From an uncultured Prevotella sp. (GTDB taxonomy: Bacteria > Bacteroidota > Bacteroidia > Bacteroidales > Bacteroidaceae): a DNA stretch of 9,652 bases. The position numbers were made by a program, and so were the translations under genes. The notes below the pieces were generated by a model. The model did not search any database, was not told where the DNA came from, and saw only the letters and a program-made list of their open reading frames with translations. Positions 5,450 to 9,652 of this stretch are shown here, piece by piece. The first letter of the stretch is position 1. Each line of letters opens with the position of its first letter. Where the stretch lies: assembly GCA_937906765.1 (NCBI GenBank), contig CALCUV010000066.1, forward strand, positions 1 to 9,652. Direction: 5' to 3'.

Positions 5450-6943
5450 ATGAAAAGATTCTTCTTGTATCTTCTTACATTCCTTCCCTTCATGGTCTTC
5501 GGTCAAGATGCTCCTAAGCGCGAATTTCGCGGAGCATGGATTCAGATTATCAATGGACAATTTCAGGGAATGAGTCGCCACCAAATGCAGGCCAACTTAA
5601 CCAACCAGTTAAATGTTTTACAAGCCTGCGGCATCAACACGATTATGTTTCAAGTTCGTGGCGAAGCCGATGCACTTTATGAGAGTCCTTACGAACCCTG
5701 GTCGCGATTCTTGACCGGCAAACAGGGACAGACGCCCTCGCCCTACTGGGACCCCTTGGCTTGGATGATTGAGGAATGTCACAAACGCAATATGGAACTC
5801 CACGCTTGGATTAACCCCTTCCGCGCCAAGACAAAAGGTACCACAGAATTGGCGGTCACTCACCCCTATGTGCAAAATCCCGAGCGCTTCTTCAGTTATG
5901 GCGACCTCCTTATCTTCGACCCCGGTTTGCCCGAGAATCATGATTACATCTGCATGATTGCTGAGGACATCGTGAAGCGTTATGACGTTGACGGACTCCA
6001 TATTGATGACTACTTCTACCCTTACCCCGAAGCAGGACGCCAAATTCCTGACGACGTCACCTTTAAGTTGTATAGCAATGGTTATAAGAACCGCAACGAT
6101 TGGCGTCGCTACAACGTGAATTGCTTTATCGAAAAACTTTCAACAACTATCCATCGTGCAAAACCCTGGGTGAAGTTTGGCGTCAGTCCTTTCGGTATTT
6201 ACCATAACGAGAAGAATGGTGGCAACATTATCGGCAGTAAGACCAATGGTTTGCAGAATTACGATGACCTCTATGCCGACATCATCTATTGGATTAACCA
6301 GGGATGGGTGGACTATAACGTGCCTCAGATTTACTGGGAGATTGGACATAAGGCGGCTGACTATGACGAGCTTATCCGTTGGTGGTCGCGCTATGCTGGA
6401 AACCGACCCTTGGTTATCGGTCAGGACGTTGAGCGCACCGTAAAAGCGGCCGACTTACAGCATCCTGGGCAAAACCAAATGGCTGAGAAGTTCCGCTTAC
6501 AGCGCCAGTTGCCCAACGTAGTGGGTTCTTGTCTGTGGTATAGCGCAGCCGTGGTGCGCAATGAGGGAGGTTATGCTTCACAATTGGCATATAATTATCA
6601 CGCCACCCCAGCCCTGCAACCCCTCATGCCTTTCTTGGACGACAAAGCGCCCAAGAAGGTGAAGAAGTTGAAAGACATGTGGATGCCCGACGGATACTAT
6701 CTCTTCTGGACCGCACCCTCGGCAAAACATGAGTTAGACAAAGCAAAATCCTACGTCATTTATCGCTTTGCCAACAAGGAAAAGATTGACCTAAACAATC
6801 CTAAGAACATCGTAGCCATTACCAATAAGACCATGTATAAACTCCCTTATGAAAATGGCAAAACGAAATACACCTATGTCGTAACTGCCCTTGACCGACT
6901 TCAAAATGAGAGCAAGGCGGTGAAGTGTAAGGTGAAGTTATAG
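5450..6943 (+). CDS. Secreted GHL10/DUF187 glycosyl hydrolase-like protein with FN3-like tail
   Basis: A predicted exported protein of the COG1649 (YddW/YngK) family. In E. coli the homologue YddW (DigH) cleaves peptidoglycan glycan strands stripped of peptides during division, so a cell-wall role is the best guess; the substrate here is unproven. Residues 1-18 form a signal peptide (MKRFFLYLLTFLPFMVFG, then QD), with likely signal peptidase I cleavage and no lipobox cysteine. The TIM-barrel-like domain (about 24-395) has RGAW (27-30), HAWINPFR (118-125), DGLHIDDYFYP (181-191) with acidic pair D186-D187, VSPFGIY (245-251) and PQIYWE (292-297). Residues about 400-497 look like an FN3-type beta-sandwich (YYLFWTAP ... 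YTYVVTALDR). It has its own -7 core upstream. thrA follows after 72 bp. Confidence 0.85.
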   Translation: MKRFFLYLLTFLPFMVFGQDAPKREFRGAWIQIINGQFQGMSRHQMQANLTNQLNVLQACGINTIMFQVRGEADALYESPYEPWSRFLTGKQGQTPSPYWDPLAWMIEECHKRNMELHAWINPFRAKTKGTTELAVTHPYVQNPERFFSYGDLLIFDPGLPENHDYICMIAEDIVKRYDVDGLHIDDYFYPYPEAGRQIPDDVTFKLYSNGYKNRNDWRRYNVNCFIEKLSTTIHRAKPWVKFGVSPFGIYHNEKNGGNIIGSKTNGLQNYDDLYADIIYWINQGWVDYNVPQIYWEIGHKAADYDELIRWWSRYAGNRPLVIGQDVERTVKAADLQHPGQNQMAEKFRLQRQLPNVVGSCLWYSAAVVRNEGGYASQLAYNYHATPALQPLMPFLDDKAPKKVKKLKDMWMPDGYYLFWTAPSAKHELDKAKSYVIYRFANKEKIDLNNPKNIVAITNKTMYKLPYENGKTKYTYVVTALDRLQNESKAVKCKVKL

Positions 6944-6949
6944 AAACAT

Positions 6950-6994
6950 AGAGGCTCTATATTTTCTAGAAGTTCTAGATATTATAGATTACTC
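6950..6994 (+). repeat. Degenerate nonamer array before thrA
   Basis: Units agaggctct, atattttct, agaagttct, agatattat, agattactc are in 9-bp phase, beginning 6 bases after the preceding stop codon. The units share AGA heads or CT tails but differ a lot, so this is the weakest array in the window. No promoter core TAnnTTTG was found in the 72-bp gap. Confidence 0.45.
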
Positions 6995-7015
6995 ACAAAA
7001 CCAACACACTAAATT

Positions 7016-9445
7016 ATGAAAGTACTTAAATTTGGCGGTTCCTCAGTAGGTTCTGTCGTTGGATTACATAACATAAAGAAAATTGCAGAAGGTGCTGACC
7101 AACCCCTAATTATCGTGGTATCAGCACTCGGAGGCATTACCGATAAACTTATCGCCCTTGGCAAGCGCGCAGCTACGGGAGACATCGCCTACATTGGCGA
7201 TCTTGACGCCATCATTCGCCGCCACTTGGACCTTGTCAAGGAAGAAATTGCAGAAGAAAAGCAAGCGGAATTGATGAAGCACATGGAGTCGCTCTTCCAT
7301 GACTTGCGCAGCATTCTTCACGGGGTGTGCCTCATCCAAGATTTGACAGACAAAACGGCAGATGCCATCGTGGCGTTTGGCGAACGTTTGTCGTCGCTCA
7401 TTGTTGCGACCTTTATCAACGAGGCTCAGCACTACGATAGTCGCACCCTCTTTAAAACCACACGCCAAGGCGTAAAGCATTTGATTGATTACGACTTGAC
7501 GAATAAAAATATTCTTGACACTTTCACAGGTCACCAAGGCATCGCCGTTATGGGAGGCTTTATCGCTACGGATGCCGTGACGGGTGCCACTACAAACCTC
7601 GGACGAGGTGGTTCTGACTTTACTGCCGCCATTCTTGCTGCTGCGCTCGACGCTGAAGCACTTGAAATCTGGACAGACGTAGATGGATTTATGACTGCTG
7701 ACCCACGCGTGATTTCTACCGCCTATACCATTGACGAATTGACCTATGGTGAGGCAATGGAACTCTGTAACTTCGGTGCGAAAGTGGTGTATCCGCCCAC
7801 GATTTACCCTGTCTGTGTAAAGAATATCCCTATCCTCATCAAGAATACCTTGAACCCCACCGCTAAGGGTAGTATCATTCACGCCAAGGCGGCGAGTAGC
7901 AAGAGTCCCATCCGTGGTATTTCTTCGGTAAACGAAATGTCGCTCGTCACAGTGAGTGGTCTTTCGATGGTAGGGGTAGTTGGTGTGAACCGTCGCATAT
8001 TTGCTACGCTCGCCAAGGGAGGTATCAGCGTCTTCATGGTAGCTCAGACTTCTTCAGAAACAAGCACTTCACTTTGTGTCACTACTCAGGATGCCGAAAA
8101 GGCGTGTCACTTGCTCGACAAGGAGTTTGAAAAGGAAATTCAAGACGGTGCGATGCACCACACCAGCAAGCAGGACGGACTGGCTACCGTAGCCGTAGAC
8201 GGCGAACGCATGAAGCAAAGTTCAGGTACGGCAGGCAAACTCTTTACTGTCTTAGGCAAGAACGGTATCAGCATTTGCGCGATGTCACAAGGCGCATTGG
8301 AGATGAACATTTCCTTTGTCGTAGAAAAACATCAGTTGCGCAAGGCGCTCAACGTGCTTCACGACAGTTTTTTTCTCAGTCAGCACGAGGAACTTAACGT
8401 CTTCTTGTGCGGAACAGGCACTGTAGGCGGAAGTCTTCTCCAACAATTAGCAGCACAACGCCAAATGCTCATGGAAGAACGCGGACTGAAGGTCAACCTT
8501 GTGGGCGTTTGTGGTCGCACAAAGGCAGCCTTCTCTCGCGAAGGTATTGACCCTGCACGCTATAAGGAAATCCTTGCCGAAAGTGGTAAGGAAGGTGGCG
8601 TGGAACGCATGGTTGATGAAATCTTGGAGATGAACATCTTCAACTCTGTCTTTGTGGATTGCACGGCAAGCGAAGAAGTGGCGGCGCAATACGGACGTCT
8701 TCTCAGCGCTAACGTATCTGTGGTGGCGGCAAACAAGGTTGCGGCATCGTCTAACTATGATAACTATGAGCATCTGAAACACCTGGCGCGCGAACGCGGA
8801 GTGAAATACCTCTTTGAAACAAACGTAGGTGCGGGTCTCCCCATCATCAACACGATTAACGACCTCCGTGCGTCGGGTGACAAGATTTTGCGCATCGAGG
8901 CGGTATTGAGTGGCACGCTTAACTTTGTCTTCAACACGCTTTCGGCAGATATTCCCCTCAGCAAGGCGGTACAGATGGCAAAAGAAGCAGGTTACAGCGA
9001 ACCCGACCCCCGTATCGACCTCTCAGGTAAGGATGTAATCCGCAAGATTACGATTTTGGCACGCGAAAGTGGCTACCGCGTAGAGGCGGACGAGATTGAA
9101 AAGAACCTCTTTATCCCCGCGTCACTCTTCGATGGCACTATCGACGAATTCTGGGCTGGTCTTCCCGCCCTTGATGCCCAATTCGAGGCTGAACGTCAGC
9201 GTCTCGTGAGCGAGAATAAGCGTTGGCGCTTCGTAGCAGAATGGGCAGACGGCAAGGGTAAGGTAAGTTTGCGCGAAATTCCCCTTGGCCACCCCTTCTA
9301 TGACTTGGAAGGTTCCAACAATATCATTCTGCTCAACACAGAACGCTACCGCGAATATCCCATGCTCATTCAGGGCTATGGCGCAGGCGCTGCCGTGACG
9401 GCGGCAGGCGTATTCGCTGATGTGTTACGAGTAAGCAATATTTAA
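7016..9445 (+). CDS. thrA: Bifunctional aspartokinase / homoserine dehydrogenase
   Basis: Catalyses the first step (aspartate to aspartyl phosphate) and the third step (aspartate semialdehyde to homoserine) of the threonine/methionine branch. At 809 residues it is close to E. coli ThrA and MetL. The kinase domain (about 1-290) has KFGGSSV (5-11), TTNLGRGGSDF (192-202) and WTDVDGFMTADPR (219-231). Two ACT-type regulatory segments lie at about 305-455. The dehydrogenase has the NAD(P) loop GTGTVGG (466-472), AANK (571-574), GTLNFVF (633-639) and EPDPRIDLSGKDVIRK (662-677), with E662, D668, D673 and K677 matching known catalytic positions. The ACT segments suggest amino-acid feedback; whether by threonine is not visible. 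No thrB or thrC follows. No leader peptide rich in Thr/Ile was found, and transcription may read through from the preceding gene. Confidence 0.95.
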   Translation: MKVLKFGGSSVGSVVGLHNIKKIAEGADQPLIIVVSALGGITDKLIALGKRAATGDIAYIGDLDAIIRRHLDLVKEEIAEEKQAELMKHMESLFHDLRSILHGVCLIQDLTDKTADAIVAFGERLSSLIVATFINEAQHYDSRTLFKTTRQGVKHLIDYDLTNKNILDTFTGHQGIAVMGGFIATDAVTGATTNLGRGGSDFTAAILAAALDAEALEIWTDVDGFMTADPRVISTAYTIDELTYGEAMELCNFGAKVVYPPTIYPVCVKNIPILIKNTLNPTAKGSIIHAKAASSKSPIRGISSVNEMSLVTVSGLSMVGVVGVNRRIFATLAKGGISVFMVAQTSSETSTSLCVTTQDAEKACHLLDKEFEKEIQDGAMHHTSKQDGLATVAVDGERMKQSSGTAGKLFTVLGKNGISICAMSQGALEMNISFVVEKHQLRKALNVLHDSFFLSQHEELNVFLCGTGTVGGSLLQQLAAQRQMLMEERGLKVNLVGVCGRTKAAFSREGIDPARYKEILAESGKEGGVERMVDEILEMNIFNSVFVDCTASEEVAAQYGRLLSANVSVVAANKVAASSNYDNYEHLKHLARERGVKYLFETNVGAGLPIINTINDLRASGDKILRIEAVLSGTLNFVFNTLSADIPLSKAVQMAKEAGYSEPDPRIDLSGKDVIRKITILARESGYRVEADEIEKNLFIPASLFDGTIDEFWAGLPALDAQFEAERQRLVSENKRWRFVAEWADGKGKVSLREIPLGHPFYDLEGSNNIILLNTERYREYPMLIQGYGAGAAVTAAGVFADVLRVSNI

Positions 9446-9451
9446 CTAAAT

Positions 9452-9546
9452 GAGAAAGGAGAAATGAGAAAGGAGAAATGTGCTGGCGCATGACTCCCCG
9501 CATGGTTAAAGCATTTCTCCTTTCTCCTTTCTTATTTCTCATTTCT
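9452..9546. repeat. Inverted heptamer arrays between thrA and the next gene
   Basis: The left arm is four 7-mers (gagaaag, gagaaat, gagaaag, gagaaat; 9452-9479). The right arm is five in inverted sense (catttct, cctttct, cctttct, tatttct, catttct; 9512-9546). Segments 9466-9480 and 9512-9526 pair perfectly over 15 bp around a 31-base loop. The left arm starts 6 bases after the thrA stop and the right arm ends 2 bases before the next ATG. The layout copies that of the palindromes flanking ribE but with unrelated sequence. It could act as a terminator or attenuator hairpin. Confidence 0.85.
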
Positions 9547-9548
9547 TT

Positions 9549-9652
9549 ATGAAGTCCCTTTCCCTTCGCGTCTATCCCTCCGTGGCGGCACAAGATGCGG
9601 AACTCCGAAAATACATAGCGCGTGAATTGGGGGTAAATCCCAAAAGCGTGAC
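9549..9652 (+). CDS. Probable FAD-dependent oxidoreductase, N-terminal fragment
   Basis: Only the first 34 codons are in the window; the gene runs off the right edge. The start (MKSLSLRVYPSVAAQDAELR) and the following KYIARELGVNPKSV resemble the N-terminal region of the COG2509-type NAD(P)/FAD-dependent dehydrogenases common in Bacteroidales, where an alpha/beta domain precedes the FAD-binding fold. The FAD motif itself is outside the window, so this is recognition by resemblance only. The start codon directly follows the right arm of the inverted heptamer arrays. Confidence 0.5.
   Translation, partial: MKSLSLRVYPSVAAQDAELRKYIARELGVNPKSV

Noticed and set aside
6944..7015. Threonine/isoleucine leader-peptide attenuator before thrA
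   Set aside because: The 72-bp gap has no small frame rich in Thr or Ile codons and no terminator-antiterminator pair.
7121..7882. Long open frame on the minus strand inside thrA (about 253 codons)
   Set aside because: It lies fully within a well-conserved aspartokinase domain, shows no recognisable family features and is best explained as a shadow of the coding strand.
1..9652. tRNA, rRNA, toxin-antitoxin, phage or defence genes
   Set aside because: None were recognised on either strand. All coding space belongs to six housekeeping-type genes.

Overview
The window looks like a piece of a Bacteroidales chromosome, probably from Prevotellaceae or a close relative. The evidence is: promoter cores of the Bacteroidetes form TAnnTTTG (263-270 and 5356-5363), A-rich leaders without clear Shine-Dalgarno sites, a signal peptide ending in VFG-QD, and proteins that read as Bacteroidales versions of their families. 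The family is an inference from style and recall; no search was run.

All five complete genes and one partial gene lie on the + strand. In order: riboflavin synthase ribE (303-905); endonuclease III nth (1349-1999); the disaggregase clpB (2434-5070); a secreted GHL10/DUF187 glycosyl hydrolase-like protein with a C-terminal FN3-like domain (5450-6943); bifunctional aspartokinase/homoserine dehydrogenase thrA (7016-9445); and the first 34 codons of a probable FAD-dependent oxidoreductase (9549 to the right edge). They do not form one pathway. Gaps of roughly 70 to 440 bp separate them and most look singly transcribed. Only the GHL10 gene to thrA, and thrA to the last gene, are close enough for simple read-through.

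The genes are ordinary housekeeping genes; the unusual part is the DNA between them. Every gap contains a short tandem array with a strict period of 7, 8 or 9 bp. The unit sequence differs from array to array, and units vary at some positions while the period is kept. Arrays are at 63-155 and 1094-1165 (7 bp, each folded around the same 12-bp palindrome), 907-955 (7 bp), 1993-2039 (8 bp), 2185-2219 (7 bp), 2234-2269 (9 bp), 2283-2426 (8 bp, 18 units), 6950-6994 (9 bp, degenerate), and 9452-9479 with 9512-9546 (7 bp, inverted arms). The gap at 5071-5449 has only a two-copy 9-mer. Several arrays start at a stop codon or end at a start codon.

The best regulatory signals are: a near-perfect 20-bp inverted repeat that contains the ribE promoter core and ends at the ATG; a sigma-54-type -24/-12 element upstream of clpB with two TGNCA-N4-TGNCA dyads 32 bp apart; a strong hairpin terminator after clpB; and a promoter core plus a leader hairpin before the GHL10 gene. 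No tRNA, rRNA, CRISPR array, transposase or defence system was seen.
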